Below are positions 50,696 through 59,483 of a stretch of DNA of 64,000 bases, in pieces. The stretch is from NCBI GenBank assembly GCA_943914465.1, contig CALUCD010000002.1, positions 1 to 64,000 of the forward strand. Direction: 5' to 3'. This stretch comes from an uncultured Corynebacterium sp. GTDB taxonomy: Bacteria; Actinomycetota; Actinomycetes; Mycobacteriales; Mycobacteriaceae. The notes under the pieces were generated by a model. That model had not been told where the DNA came from, ran no database searches, and was given only the letters and a program-made list of their open reading frames with translations. Within the stretch, counting starts at the first letter, position 1. Each line of letters starts with the position of its first letter. The position numbers were made by a program, and so were the translations under genes.

Positions 50696-52156
50696 GTGGA
50701 GAAATCTCTGTGGAATCGGCTGCGAAATTCGCGCCAACTTGTCGCGACGATTGACGCGGCGCGCACGTCGCCGCCGCCGTCCGTCCTCGCACCCATTGAT
50801 CTTACAGATCCAACTCAGGTCGCAGCAGTGATGAACATTGGTGCCCGCATCGGCGAAATCCTCATCGCCAATGGCACAACAGCTTCAGACGCGATTGCTC
50901 AGATTCGTACCGTGACCTCGTCCTACGGCCTGCACTACTGCCACGTCGGCATCACGGTCAACATGATCACAATGAACGCCAACATCGGGGTGGAACGACG
51001 CAACCCGGTGACGGTGTTCCGCGTAGTCAACATGATGAGCGAGAACTACCACAAGCTGCAGGAAACCGACCGCCTGATCCGTTCCATCCGTGCGGGTGCG
51101 ACACACCCGGAGATGGCGGAAAAAATTCTGGATGAAATTGAGACATCGCCCATCCCCTGGCGTAACACTCGCTTTTTGGCGGGCTGGACGGTGATGGGCG
51201 CCTCAGTGTCTATTTTGCTCGGCGGCGATGTACTGATGGCGCTTGTTGGTGGCATCACAGCCTTTCTCATCATGGGCTTTAACAAAGTGCTGTCGCGCAA
51301 CTCATTGCCGTACTTTTATCACTGCGTGCTCGGCGGGTTCATTGCCACGATTCCCGCCGCGATCTTCTACGACTTCTCCGCATCCATTGGGCGCACGATT
51401 GTGCCCAGCCAGGTCATCGCGTCGGGCATTGTGGTGTTGCTTGCCGGCTTGACGCTGGTGCAGTCGCTTCTCGACGGCGTCACCGGGTCCCCAGTGACCG
51501 CCTCCGCCCGGTTCTTCCAAACCGCGTTATCCACTGGCGGAATCGTCGCGGGTGTAGCCATGGGGTTATTTGTCACTGACATGTTCGGCGTGGGTCTGCC
51601 TCCGATTGAGACGATGTTGGGGCGGCCCTCGATTGACAGTGTCGCGTTTCGGATTTTCGGCAGCGCCATGGCCGCTGCAGCCTATGCAGTGACGTGTTTC
51701 GCGGAGAAGTCGGCGGTGCTCGTCTCGTTTATTACCGGTGCTGCCGGTTCGACGATCTACTACATGTTCCTCTTACCGTTCGGCACCGACCGGTTCATGG
51801 CTACCGCCGCGTGTGCGACTGTCGTGGGCCTCGCCGGTGGTCTCGTCGCCCGTCGATTCATGATCAGCCCCGTCATCACCGCAGTTGCCGGTGTGACCCC
51901 GTTTCTGCCGGGCTCAGGAATCTACCGCGGGATGTACGCGGTAATGAATGAGCAGATGGTGGTTGGACTGACCAACATTTTCTCCGCGATTGCGACCTGT
52001 CTCGCCCTCGCCGGCGGGGTGGTATTCGGAGAGTGGATGGCCCGGCGGATTCGCGCTCCGCAGCACTATGCGCCATACCGTGCATTCAAGCGCATGAGCC
52101 GCGGAACGTTCGAGCAGATCCGGCGGGCCGAAAGGTCCCGACGGCGGAAGCGCTAA
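50696..52156 (+). CDS. thrE: Threonine/serine exporter ThrE
   Basis: Membrane exporter of about 486 aa, close in length to C. glutamicum ThrE. The N-terminal cytosolic domain (PPPSVLAPIDLTDPTQVAAVMNIGARIGEILIANG, then YGLHYCHVGITVNMIT) is followed by about ten helices; the VVLLAGLTLVQSLLDGVTGSPVTASARFF stretch is highly conserved, as is PFLPGSGIYRGMYA near the end. The C-terminus is Arg/Lys-rich. I chose GTG 50696, which has GAGGA 6 nt upstream; GTG 50684 is an alternative. Confidence 0.94.
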   Translation: MEKSLWNRLRNSRQLVATIDAARTSPPPSVLAPIDLTDPTQVAAVMNIGARIGEILIANGTTASDAIAQIRTVTSSYGLHYCHVGITVNMITMNANIGVERRNPVTVFRVVNMMSENYHKLQETDRLIRSIRAGATHPEMAEKILDEIETSPIPWRNTRFLAGWTVMGASVSILLGGDVLMALVGGITAFLIMGFNKVLSRNSLPYFYHCVLGGFIATIPAAIFYDFSASIGRTIVPSQVIASGIVVLLAGLTLVQSLLDGVTGSPVTASARFFQTALSTGGIVAGVAMGLFVTDMFGVGLPPIETMLGRPSIDSVAFRIFGSAMAAAAYAVTCFAEKSAVLVSFITGAAGSTIYYMFLLPFGTDRFMATAACATVVGLAGGLVARRFMISPVITAVAGVTPFLPGSGIYRGMYAVMNEQMVVGLTNIFSAIATCLALAGGVVFGEWMARRIRAPQHYAPYRAFKRMSRGTFEQIRRAERSRRRKR

Positions 52157-52202
52157 GATCGCCTAAAGAACCAACCCGTGTAGCGACCAGGAGGGACCTC
52201 TC

Positions 52203-52589
52203 GTGCCACCAAAGATCACCGACTCACGCCCGGCGTCTGATGCCGTCATTGAGATGGAGGAGCAGACTGCCGCAGGCGCACGGCGGATCGTGGCCACCTA
52301 CGCCGAGGATTTTCACGACGGCGTCACGTTGATGTCCATGCTTGGGGTTGAACCAAAGGGCTTTATTTACAAGCGCTACAACGACCAACGCAACGAGGAA
52401 CAAGCGGCGGAGGAACCGAAGCAAGCCGCGAAGAAGACGACCAAAAAGGCAGCCAAGAAGGCAACAAAGAAAACCACCAAGAAGGCGGCGAAGAAGGCAG
52501 CCAAAAAAGCAGCGAAGAAGACTACAAAGAAGACGACGAAGAAGGCTGCGAAGAAGAAGTCGACGACGAAATCCGCTGAGACCAAGTGA
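52203..52589 (+). CDS. Small protein with histone-like Lys/Ala/Thr tail
   Basis: Protein of 128 aa. Residues 1-72 form a compact-looking head (AVIEMEEQTAAGARRIVATYAEDFHDGVTLMSMLGVEPKGFIYKRYN) not assigned to a known family. Residues ~73-128 consist of about ten AAKK/TTKK units, resembling the C-terminal tails of mycobacterial HupB or eukaryotic H1, so nucleic-acid or polyphosphate binding is likely. GGAGGGACC precedes the GTG start. It lies between thrE and otsA on the same strand. The tail is low-complexity, so similarity searches with it will mislead. Confidence 0.75.
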   Translation: MPPKITDSRPASDAVIEMEEQTAAGARRIVATYAEDFHDGVTLMSMLGVEPKGFIYKRYNDQRNEEQAAEEPKQAAKKTTKKAAKKATKKTTKKAAKKAAKKAAKKTTKKTTKKAAKKKSTTKSAETK

Positions 52590-52591
52590 CC

Positions 52592-53935
52592 ATGTCGCCG
52601 GCCGATAGGCCAGGTTTGACCGGGGACAACGAGTTCGTCGTCGTTGCCAACCGTCTCCCTGTCGACCGGGTGGGTGATGCCTGGCAGCCGTCACCAGGGG
52701 GGCTGGTGGCAGCACTCGCTCCGGTGCTGCGCAGCCGGGCAGGTTGCTGGGTGGGCTGGCCCGGCGATATCGACCGCGGGAGCGCTGTCGAATTCGCGCC
52801 CACCCCTTTTTACACCGCCGGGATCACGATGGTGCCGCTTGCGCTCGACCAGCAGGACTACGACGGCTTTTACGAAGGTTTTGCTAATTCAACCCTGTGG
52901 CCGCTTTACCACGACCTGATCGTCGCACCCGAGTACAACGAGACCTGGTGGCAGCGCTACGTGGAGGTTAACCGGCGGTTCGCACACGCGTGCGCGGCAA
53001 CCACTGCACCTGGGGGCACTGTCTGGGTGCAGGATTACCAGTTGCAACTCGTCCCTAGCATGCTCAGGGCGCTGCGCCCCGATGTGAAGATCGGGTTCTT
53101 TTTGCATATCCCGTTTCCGCCCCCGGAGCTGTTTCGCCAACTGCCCTGGCGCGATGAGATCATTGCCGGGCTCGCCAGCGCGGACCTGGTTGGCTTCCAA
53201 CGCGGAAGCGATGAGGCGAACTTCCGCGCGCTTTCTCCGAACACGCGCACCGGCACGTTCCCGATCTCCATCGACGTCGGTGAATTCGCCGGCGACGAGA
53301 CAGACCAGGCAGTGGCAGAGATTCGCAGTGCTGTTGGCGAGCCGAATGTACTCATGCTTGGGGTGGACCGCATGGACTACACGAAGGGCATTTTGCAGCG
53401 CTTGACCGCCTTCGAGCAGTTGCTCGAGGCCGGGTTTGAGGCGACGCTGATCCAGCTTGCCACCCCCTCGCGGGAGCGAATCTCGCACTACCGGCAGACA
53501 CGCCGCGAGGTGGAGGAGGCCGTTGGAAGGATCAATGGCCGTTTCGGTGAGGTTGGTCGGCCGGTCATCCACTACATTCACCGCGGGGTGGGCAAAACGC
53601 AGTTGCACGCGTACTACGCCGCCGCCGACATCATGGTGGTCACACCGTTCAAAGACGGTATGAATCTGGTGGCAAAGGAATATGTCGCCGCCCACCCAGA
53701 CGGCTCTGGCGCCCTTGTGTTGTCAGAGTTCGCGGGTGCTGCGGTTGAGTTGCATCAGGCGTACCTGTGCAACCCGTTTGACCTTGCATCTATCAAGGCT
53801 GCGATCACTGCCGCCGCGGATGGTGAGCCGCGAAAAGATGCAGACTCGCGTGCGCGCATGCTGGCCATGCACGAATGGGTCCGTGAGCATGACGTCAACC
53901 GCTGGGCGGCGAGTTTCCTGGAGACATTGGGATGA
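52592..53935 (+). CDS. otsA: Trehalose-6-phosphate synthase
   Basis: GT20 glycosyltransferase of about 447 aa joining UDP- or ADP-glucose to glucose 6-phosphate. Blocks: VVVANRLPVDRV, CWVGWPG, HIPFPPPELFRQLPWRDEI, DRMDYTKGILQR, and TPFKDGMNLVAKEYVAAH. Trehalose supplies osmoprotection and the backbone of the trehalose mycolates of the outer membrane. ATG 52592 is chosen; a GTG at 52586 overlaps the previous stop. Its end overlaps the next gene by 4 nt. Confidence 0.95.
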   Translation: MSPADRPGLTGDNEFVVVANRLPVDRVGDAWQPSPGGLVAALAPVLRSRAGCWVGWPGDIDRGSAVEFAPTPFYTAGITMVPLALDQQDYDGFYEGFANSTLWPLYHDLIVAPEYNETWWQRYVEVNRRFAHACAATTAPGGTVWVQDYQLQLVPSMLRALRPDVKIGFFLHIPFPPPELFRQLPWRDEIIAGLASADLVGFQRGSDEANFRALSPNTRTGTFPISIDVGEFAGDETDQAVAEIRSAVGEPNVLMLGVDRMDYTKGILQRLTAFEQLLEAGFEATLIQLATPSRERISHYRQTRREVEEAVGRINGRFGEVGRPVIHYIHRGVGKTQLHAYYAAADIMVVTPFKDGMNLVAKEYVAAHPDGSGALVLSEFAGAAVELHQAYLCNPFDLASIKAAITAAADGEPRKDADSRARMLAMHEWVREHDVNRWAASFLETLG

Positions 53936-54399
53936 AACGGGCCGTGCACGTAGCAGCGGTGATCGCTTGTGCCTGCAGCCTTGGCGGGTGCGGCGGGTTG
54001 GCGGGTTCTGGCACGTGGCAGGTGGTTGGTGTGTACACCGATGCCTTTCTTCCAGGTGAGCTTCCCGCGGATGCCGCGGGCAAAGCGAACTTCCAGACCC
54101 GCGGGAAAACGGTTCGCGGTACCACGCCGTGTGCTGCGGTGGAGGGCACCATTGAAAAGGACTCGGAGAACGACCCGGATGATGACCGGGTCACGCTGAC
54201 CGCAATCACCATCGAGGAGCCACAGGATCCCGGCGCGTGCGTCGGCGGTTCCCGCCACGTGCATGACCAGCTCACCCAGTTGCTGACCCCGGGCGCGCAG
54301 TTTCGCGTCCTCCGTCCGTCAGATGGCGAGCGGTTGCTGGTATCCACGGCGGATGAGCAACGGGCGGACCCGCCGAGCATTCGGGTGATGTTGCTGTGA
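53932..54399 (+). CDS. Lipoprotein encoded between otsA and otsB
   Basis: Envelope lipoprotein of 155 aa. Signal peptide with lipobox LGGC (Cys20). The mature part has TWQVVGVYTDAFLPGELPADAAGKANFQTRGKTVRGTTPCAAVEG, which resembles a small beta-barrel with a likely disulfide between the cysteines of TTPCAAV and PGACVGG. No function known. It overlaps otsA and otsB by 4 nt each, so all three are translationally coupled; this suggests a link to trehalose or its export and use in the envelope. Confidence 0.82.
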   Translation: MKRAVHVAAVIACACSLGGCGGLAGSGTWQVVGVYTDAFLPGELPADAAGKANFQTRGKTVRGTTPCAAVEGTIEKDSENDPDDDRVTLTAITIEEPQDPGACVGGSRHVHDQLTQLLTPGAQFRVLRPSDGERLLVSTADEQRADPPSIRVMLL

Positions 54400-55073
54400 T
54401 CGCGCAGGCTGAGACGCTTTTGGTGTGCTTGGATTTTGACGGCACCATCGCCGAGCTCAACCCCGACCCGTATGCTGTCGCCCCGCATCCGCAGGCACTC
54501 GACGCCATCGCGATACTCGCGGCCCTGCCGCGTACTGAAGTGGCCATCTTGAGCGGGCGCCACCTCGAGGGCCTGAAACACGTCTTCCCGCTGCGGGAAC
54601 CAGTGCGGCTGATCGGCTCCCATGGCGCTGAGCCAGGGCCAGCGTTGACGGATGAGGAAAAGGGGGTGCTGGTGAGCGTCGAAAAGCAGCTGCGGAAACT
54701 TGCACGCGACGGTGCGTATGTTGAGGTCAAGCCGTATCAGCGCGTGCTGCACGTCGCGCAGGTTGCGGATCGCGCGCGTGCACGCCAGCTTCTCGACGCC
54801 GCCTTATCCATCCCCGGGCCTAAAACCCCCGGCCACAACGTGGTGGAGTTTTCCGTCCTGGAGGTGACGAAGGGCTCATGGCTCAAGCGGCACAAGCAGG
54901 GGTTTGCAGCGACCGTGTTCATTGGCGACGATGTCACAGACGACACCGCACTGGCAGTGCTTGGCCCGGGCGATGTGGGCTTGAAGGTAGGCGTGGATCT
55001 CGCCGGCGTTGATGCGGTCGCCGAATACCTTACGGATCTCGCGGCGCAGCGGCAACGCTTCTGCCAGCAATAA
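54396..55073 (+). CDS. otsB: Trehalose-6-phosphate phosphatase
   Basis: HAD-superfamily phosphatase, 225 aa, completing trehalose synthesis. Catalytic DFDGTIAELNPDP near the N-terminus, VAILSGRHLEGLKHVF, the GSHGAE cap segment, and FIGDDVTDDTALAVL with the metal aspartates. Its last 44 nt overlap the convergent LacI-type gene. Confidence 0.95.
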   Translation: MIAQAETLLVCLDFDGTIAELNPDPYAVAPHPQALDAIAILAALPRTEVAILSGRHLEGLKHVFPLREPVRLIGSHGAEPGPALTDEEKGVLVSVEKQLRKLARDGAYVEVKPYQRVLHVAQVADRARARQLLDAALSIPGPKTPGHNVVEFSVLEVTKGSWLKRHKQGFAATVFIGDDVTDDTALAVLGPGDVGLKVGVDLAGVDAVAEYLTDLAAQRQRFCQQ

Positions 55074-56043
55074 AGTCAGTCTCCAGCAGGAGGCGATCCG
55101 GGCCCGTTGGCCTTCCTTCCAACAGAGCGCGCAAGAGCACAGCTGCCGCCTCGCCCTTCTGGCGGTTGGGTTGTGCCACGGTGGTCAAGCCTTTGTCCAC
55201 GGCGGATTCGATGCCGTCGAACCCGGTCACCGACAGCTCGTGTGGCACCCGTTGGCCGTAAGCAGCCATGAGCCCCAGCGCCATCGAATCCGTGGTGCAC
55301 ACAACCGCCGTCAGCTGCGGGAACGTTGTAAGCAGTTCGCGTGCTCCGTCGGCGGCGGAATCCAGATCGTTCAGGTGGCGGGTGACCACCGGCACGTGCG
55401 CGATTCCGGCTGCATGCAGCACGGCAAGCGCGCCTTCGACGCGTCGACGTTGCACGTCCAGGTCGGCCGCGGCGACGTCGTTGACCACGCCGTTGGTGGC
55501 CGCGGCGAACATCCGCTTGGCCAGAATGCCGATGTGGCGGTGACCGGCGTCTACCAGAGCTTGCGCGGCGGGCTGGATCGCGGCGAAGTCATCAATACCA
55601 ACAAAGGGAACGCCCACGTCTTTCGGTTGGTCGCACACCACGAGGGGCAACCCGCGCGCGGTGGCGTCCGCCAACTGGGGGTCTTCGCGCGGCACGGAGT
55701 AGACCACCAGACCGTCCACAATCGCATCGTGCACACTGGCACCAGCCGGTAAAAGCGTGAGTGAATAGTCGTTGATCTGGGCTAGCCCGGCGAGAAAGTC
55801 GACCGAGGCGCGGTCTTCAAACGCGAAGCTCAACTGCTCTGTCAACACCACGCCGATTGAGCCGGTTTTCTGGGTGCGAAGCGAACGCGCCATCGGGTCT
55901 GGCCCGGCATAGCCCGCGGCCTTCGCCGCAGCGAGGATCTTCCCCCGCAGCTGCTTTGACAGTTGTTCAGGGTGGTTATACGCGTTGGAAACCGTGGTGC
56001 GCGACACCCCTAACTCGGCGGCGATCGACGCCAGCGAGGGCAC
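55030..56043 (-). CDS. LacI-family transcriptional regulator
   Basis: About 337 aa. N-terminal HTH PSLASIAAELGVSRTTVSNAYNHPEQLS with the hinge helix region GYAGPDPMARSLRTQKTGSIGV, then a periplasmic-binding-like sugar domain (VDGLVVYSVP, DFAAIQPAAQALVDAGHRHIGIL, VTGFDGIESA near the end). GTG 56043 has GAGGTGGG upstream and lies 2 nt after the rlmB stop, so it is coupled to rlmB. The 3' overlap with otsB makes control of trehalose synthesis a fair guess; the effector is unknown. Confidence 0.9.
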   Translation of the reverse strand: MPSLASIAAELGVSRTTVSNAYNHPEQLSKQLRGKILAAAKAAGYAGPDPMARSLRTQKTGSIGVVLTEQLSFAFEDRASVDFLAGLAQINDYSLTLLPAGASVHDAIVDGLVVYSVPREDPQLADATARGLPLVVCDQPKDVGVPFVGIDDFAAIQPAAQALVDAGHRHIGILAKRMFAAATNGVVNDVAAADLDVQRRRVEGALAVLHAAGIAHVPVVTRHLNDLDSAADGARELLTTFPQLTAVVCTTDSMALGLMAAYGQRVPHELSVTGFDGIESAVDKGLTTVAQPNRQKGEAAAVLLRALLEGRPTGPDRLLLETDFIAGRSVAAAPRDP

Positions 56044-56044
56044 C

Positions 56045-56992
56045 TTAGCCCACCTCGTGTTGGCGGCGCTGCCGCGCGAACTCCGCCAAGACAACACCAG
56101 CGGCGACCGAAGCGTTGAGCGATTCCACCCACCCCGCCATCGGGATAGACATGATCACATCGCAGTTTTCCCGCACCAGCCGGGAGATGCCTTTGCCTTC
56201 CGAGCCGACCACAATGACCACGGGGGAGGTGGCCCCATCGAACGTGTCCAGGGTGTGCGTTCCCCCGGCGTCGAGGCCGACGACGGTGAAGCCGTTGTCT
56301 TTGAACTGGTTGATGGTGCGAGTGATGTTGGTTGCCCTCGCCACCGGCAGGCGTGCGGCAGTCCCGGCTGACGCCCGCCACGCCACCCCTGTGACCTGGG
56401 CCGAGCGCCGCTCTGGAATGATCACGCCATCCCCGCCGAATGCGGCACAGCTGCGGATCACCGCCCCAAGGTTGCGCGGGTCAGTGATGTTATCCAACAC
56501 CACGAACATGCCCGTGCGTCCAGCCTCATTCACATCCGCGATCAGGTCGAACACATCGGCGTACGCGTACGGCTGAATCTTCAGGCCGACACCTTGATGC
56601 AGTCCGTTGCCCGTCATGGCGTCCAAATCCCGGCGCGGCACCTCGTGCACCGGGAGGCCTTTCCCGTGCGCCAAGTTCACCGCCTCGCTCAGGCGATCGT
56701 CATGACCGGTGCCTTGCGCCACATACAGTGCCTCTGCAGGCACCTTCGCATGCAGACACTCGATCACAGGGTTGCGGCCAACCACTAAGTCAGGCAGTTC
56801 GCGCTGATGTCTTCCCTGCGCCCGCCGCTGATTCTCCAGCTTGCGTTTGTGTGCCGCGTGGTAGACGCGGTCCTCCGCCTTCGGTGTCGCACCCTTGCCT
56901 TTTAAGCCTCGGCGGCGCTGCCCGCCTGAACCCTTGGTTGGGCCTTTCTTATTCTTCTTTTGTTTGTCCGGGCGCTGATACGGTTTCGCCAT
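56045..56992 (-). CDS. rlmB: 23S rRNA (guanosine-2'-O-)-methyltransferase RlmB
   Basis: SPOUT (TrmH-type) methyltransferase, 315 aa. A basic N-terminal tail (KQKKNKKGPTKGSGGQRRRGLKGKG) precedes the L30e-like substrate-binding domain (VVGRNPVIECLHAK). The knot has NITDPRNLGAVIRSCAAFG, VIVVGSEGKGISRLVREN and IPMAGWVESLNASVAAGV. It modifies G2251-equivalent in the peptidyl-transferase loop. Lies between cysS (10 nt) and lacI. Confidence 0.93.
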   Translation of the reverse strand: MAKPYQRPDKQKKNKKGPTKGSGGQRRRGLKGKGATPKAEDRVYHAAHKRKLENQRRAQGRHQRELPDLVVGRNPVIECLHAKVPAEALYVAQGTGHDDRLSEAVNLAHGKGLPVHEVPRRDLDAMTGNGLHQGVGLKIQPYAYADVFDLIADVNEAGRTGMFVVLDNITDPRNLGAVIRSCAAFGGDGVIIPERRSAQVTGVAWRASAGTAARLPVARATNITRTINQFKDNGFTVVGLDAGGTHTLDTFDGATSPVVIVVGSEGKGISRLVRENCDVIMSIPMAGWVESLNASVAAGVVLAEFARQRRQHEVG

Positions 56993-57001
56993 GACCCCTC
57001 C

Positions 57002-58402
57002 TTAATTACCGCGCTCGTCTGCGATTTCCCAGCGGGAGCCATCAGCGGTATCCACAACCTCAATGCCTGCAGCTGCAAGCCGGTCGCGCACCTCATCTGC
57101 TGTCGCCCAATCCTTCTCTGCCCGTGCCTGTGCCCTGCGCGCAAGCTCTGCCTGCACCAGTGTGTCAAGCACCGCGCGCAGCTCATCTGACTGACCGTTA
57201 CCTGCCTGGGTCTCCCACACACCGGGATCGACACCGAGCACACCAGCCATCGCGCGGACCTGCCCGGCCAGTTCGCTCGCCAGGGCCGTGTCGCCGCTGG
57301 CGAGGGCTGAGTTACCAGCCCGGACGGTGGTGTGGATTTCGGCGAGGGCTTTGGGGGTGGCAAAGTCGTCGAAAAGCGAACGTGCAAACCCTTCCGTCCA
57401 CGTCGTTGGTTCGGGGGTGCCAGCGCGCGCCACGAACTCAGCTATGCGACGATACCCTGCCGCCGCCTCCGCCAGCGCCTCCGGCGAATACTCAAGCACA
57501 CTACGGTAATGCGCCGAACCGAGGTAATAGCGCAGCTCAACAGGGCGAACCGGCATGGCGTCAAACGACAAGACATTGCCCAACGACTTCGACATTTTCT
57601 CACCCGCCATGGTCACCCAGTGGTTATGCATCCAGAAACGTGCAAACCCATCCCCCGCCGCGTGCGACTGCGCCTGCTCATTCTCATGGTGAGGAAACTG
57701 CAGGTCAAGACCGCCACCGTGGATGTCGAACTGCGCCCCGAGGTACCACGTCGACATTGCTGAGCACTCCAGATGCCAACCCGGGCGCCCCGCACCCCAC
57801 GGTGTTGGCCAGTGCGGCTCACCAGGTTTCGCCGCCTTCCACAGAGCGAAATCAAGACTGCTGCGCTTACCGCGAGCATCCGTTTCACCCTGGTGCATGT
57901 CCTCCGGGCGGTTGCCAGAGAGCGAACCGTAATCCCCACCAGCTTCAATCCACGCCTGAACATCGAAATAGACAGAGCCTTGCGCCTCGTAAGCAAAGCC
58001 GTTGTCCATCAACCGCTGCATATAGTCCACCATCTGGGTGACATGACCAGTTGCGCGCGGCTCAACTGACGGCGGCAAAACCCCGAGCGCGTCATACGCG
58101 CGAGTGAACTCACGCTCATGGGTAGACACCCACTCCCACCACGGCCGGTCGTGCTCTGCAGCTTTGGTGAGGATCTTGTCATCAATATCAGTCACATTGC
58201 GCACAAACGCGACCTCATAGCCCGTTGCCATGAACCACCGGCGCACAATGTCAAACGCGACCGCGCTGCGCAAATGCCCAATATGCGGGGTGGACTGCGG
58301 CGTTGCTCCACAGACATACATAGACACCCGGCCTGGCTCAAGGGGTGCGAACTCTTGCAAATAACGGGTCGCCGTATCAAAGATGCGCTGTGGTTGATTC
58401 AC
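57002..58402 (-). CDS. cysS: Cysteinyl-tRNA synthetase
   Basis: Class Ia synthetase, 466 aa. HIGH motif in VCGATPQSTPHIGHLRSAVAFD with the zinc cysteine in YVCG, zinc ligands in LECSAMS and FPHHENEQAQ, and KMSKS in TMAGEKMSKSLGNVL. The related mycothiol ligase MshC is excluded by length and the complete C-terminal DALR-like region. Overlaps the ispF stop by 4 nt. Confidence 0.97.
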   Translation of the reverse strand: MNQPQRIFDTATRYLQEFAPLEPGRVSMYVCGATPQSTPHIGHLRSAVAFDIVRRWFMATGYEVAFVRNVTDIDDKILTKAAEHDRPWWEWVSTHEREFTRAYDALGVLPPSVEPRATGHVTQMVDYMQRLMDNGFAYEAQGSVYFDVQAWIEAGGDYGSLSGNRPEDMHQGETDARGKRSSLDFALWKAAKPGEPHWPTPWGAGRPGWHLECSAMSTWYLGAQFDIHGGGLDLQFPHHENEQAQSHAAGDGFARFWMHNHWVTMAGEKMSKSLGNVLSFDAMPVRPVELRYYLGSAHYRSVLEYSPEALAEAAAGYRRIAEFVARAGTPEPTTWTEGFARSLFDDFATPKALAEIHTTVRAGNSALASGDTALASELAGQVRAMAGVLGVDPGVWETQAGNGQSDELRAVLDTLVQAELARRAQARAEKDWATADEVRDRLAAAGIEVVDTADGSRWEIADERGN

Positions 58403-58881
58403 GGGGTTGAGCTTAGTTCAACCAGCGCCGTTGCGATCGCCGCCCGCCCCTGACCGGAACCCGTAAAACCCATATGATCCGTCGTCGTTGCAGCAACAGA
58501 CACCGGCGCACCGAGCGCCTGCGACAACACCCGCTCCGCCTCCTCACGCACCTGCGCCATCTTCGGAGTTTGGGCGATGAGCTGAGCAGAAACATTGATC
58601 ACCCGGTGCGAATGGGCACTGAGCAGCTCGCGAAGCTCTTCCAACAAACGCGTGCCCGCAACCTCGGCATACTCCGGGCGGCCCACCCCAACAAAGGATC
58701 CAAGATCACCCAACCCGGTCGCACTCAACACTGCATCCACAATCGCATGACTGACCACATCTCCATCCGAATGGCCCTCACAACCATCAGAGTCCGGATG
58801 CAAGATCCCAGCGATCCAACACTGCTTGCCCGCCTCAATCTGATGCGCATCAAACGCGCTGCCCACGCGGAGATTGTTCAT
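58399..58881 (-). CDS. ispF: 2-C-methyl-D-erythritol 2,4-cyclodiphosphate synthase
   Basis: MEP-pathway enzyme of about 160 aa. Metal ligands in GSAFDAHQI (Asp/His), the GCEGHSDGDVVSHAIVDAVL block, GDLGSFVG and the closing TTTDHMGFTGSGQGRAAIATALV. The ATG at 58881 follows GGTTGGAGG closely. In most relatives ispF directly follows ispD; here ispD lies at 63.4 kb, about 4.5 kb away on the same strand, with unrelated genes between. Confidence 0.95.
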   Translation of the reverse strand: MNNLRVGSAFDAHQIEAGKQCWIAGILHPDSDGCEGHSDGDVVSHAIVDAVLSATGLGDLGSFVGVGRPEYAEVAGTRLLEELRELLSAHSHRVINVSAQLIAQTPKMAQVREEAERVLSQALGAPVSVAATTTDHMGFTGSGQGRAAIATALVELSSTP

Positions 58882-58963
58882 AGCCTCCAACCGTAGTCAT
58901 CCCACAGCATCTCCCCCGCTTACCCCCGCACGTGCTGAGCTCGCACCTTAAACAACGTGGTGG

Positions 58964-59389
58964 CTACCCTACGTGAACCTTAAAATTCTTAGAATGGTTC
59001 AAGCTGCGTATGTCGATAGTGTAACCACCAGAGGTACTTCCCGGCCGAAAACTCACGCGCGTCCCATCATTCAGCGTAATTCGGTTTGGAATGGCGTTAC
59101 TACCATTAAGAATAGCCGATCCGTGAGTCGCACCGCACCATAAGCGCCACACTGCTTCATCGTTCGGGGCTTGCCAGACTCGCCCCTTTTTCCGGTATTT
59201 CCCGTTGAGGTATGACCGCAGCTCGTCGAAGTTAGTATACAGGGTGACGTAGTTATTGCCCGGGCAGTCTCGCACTACCGGTTGCGCGTCAGCTACGGGG
59301 GGAGCAGCTATAGGTGCAACTAGGGCTAATCCAATGGCCGCAAACGCGGCGACTAAGGAAACTGGTCTCTTGGGTTTTACGGCAGTCAT
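58964..59389 (-). CDS. Small secreted protein with toxin-like C-terminal motif
   Basis: Protein of 141 aa. Signal peptide ending ADA (residue ~35), mature domain of about 106 aa with cysteines 42 and 85 likely bridged. The C-terminal half contains NDGTRVSFRPGSTSGGYTIDI (residues 107-127). The DGT-R-x3-R-P-x-S-x-S-G-G-x-T-I-D-I pattern resembles ends of polymorphic nuclease-type toxins, but I cannot confirm it without a profile search. AAGGGA precedes the ATG. It may be a free-standing secreted effector or an inactive relative. Upstream, on the same strand, is a small acidic protein that could be its partner. Confidence 0.6.
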   Translation of the reverse strand: MTAVKPKRPVSLVAAFAAIGLALVAPIAAPPVADAQPVVRDCPGNNYVTLYTNFDELRSYLNGKYRKKGRVWQAPNDEAVWRLWCGATHGSAILNGSNAIPNRITLNDGTRVSFRPGSTSGGYTIDIRSLNHSKNFKVHVG

Positions 59390-59483
59390 GAGCGGTATCC
59401 CTTCGATCGAGAGTTAGTTAATGGCAAGGTTTCGAATATTTGTGTTGCTACTGCGTCTCTTTTTTCCACGGCGAGGCAAAAAC

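Noticed and set aside
50545..50696. tRNA-Thr next to the threonine exporter as a T-box-like control
   Set aside because: The tRNA is complete, on the opposite strand, and no T-box leader is seen before thrE; likely coincidence.
52376..52585. Phe/Ala-rich minus-strand frame looking like membrane helices
   Set aside because: It is the reverse of the AAG-rich lysine tail; the hydrophobic look is an artefact.
57124..58041. Plus-strand frame of 305 residues opposite cysS
   Set aside because: Pro/Arg/His-rich composition typical of the antisense of a high-GC gene; cysS is certain.
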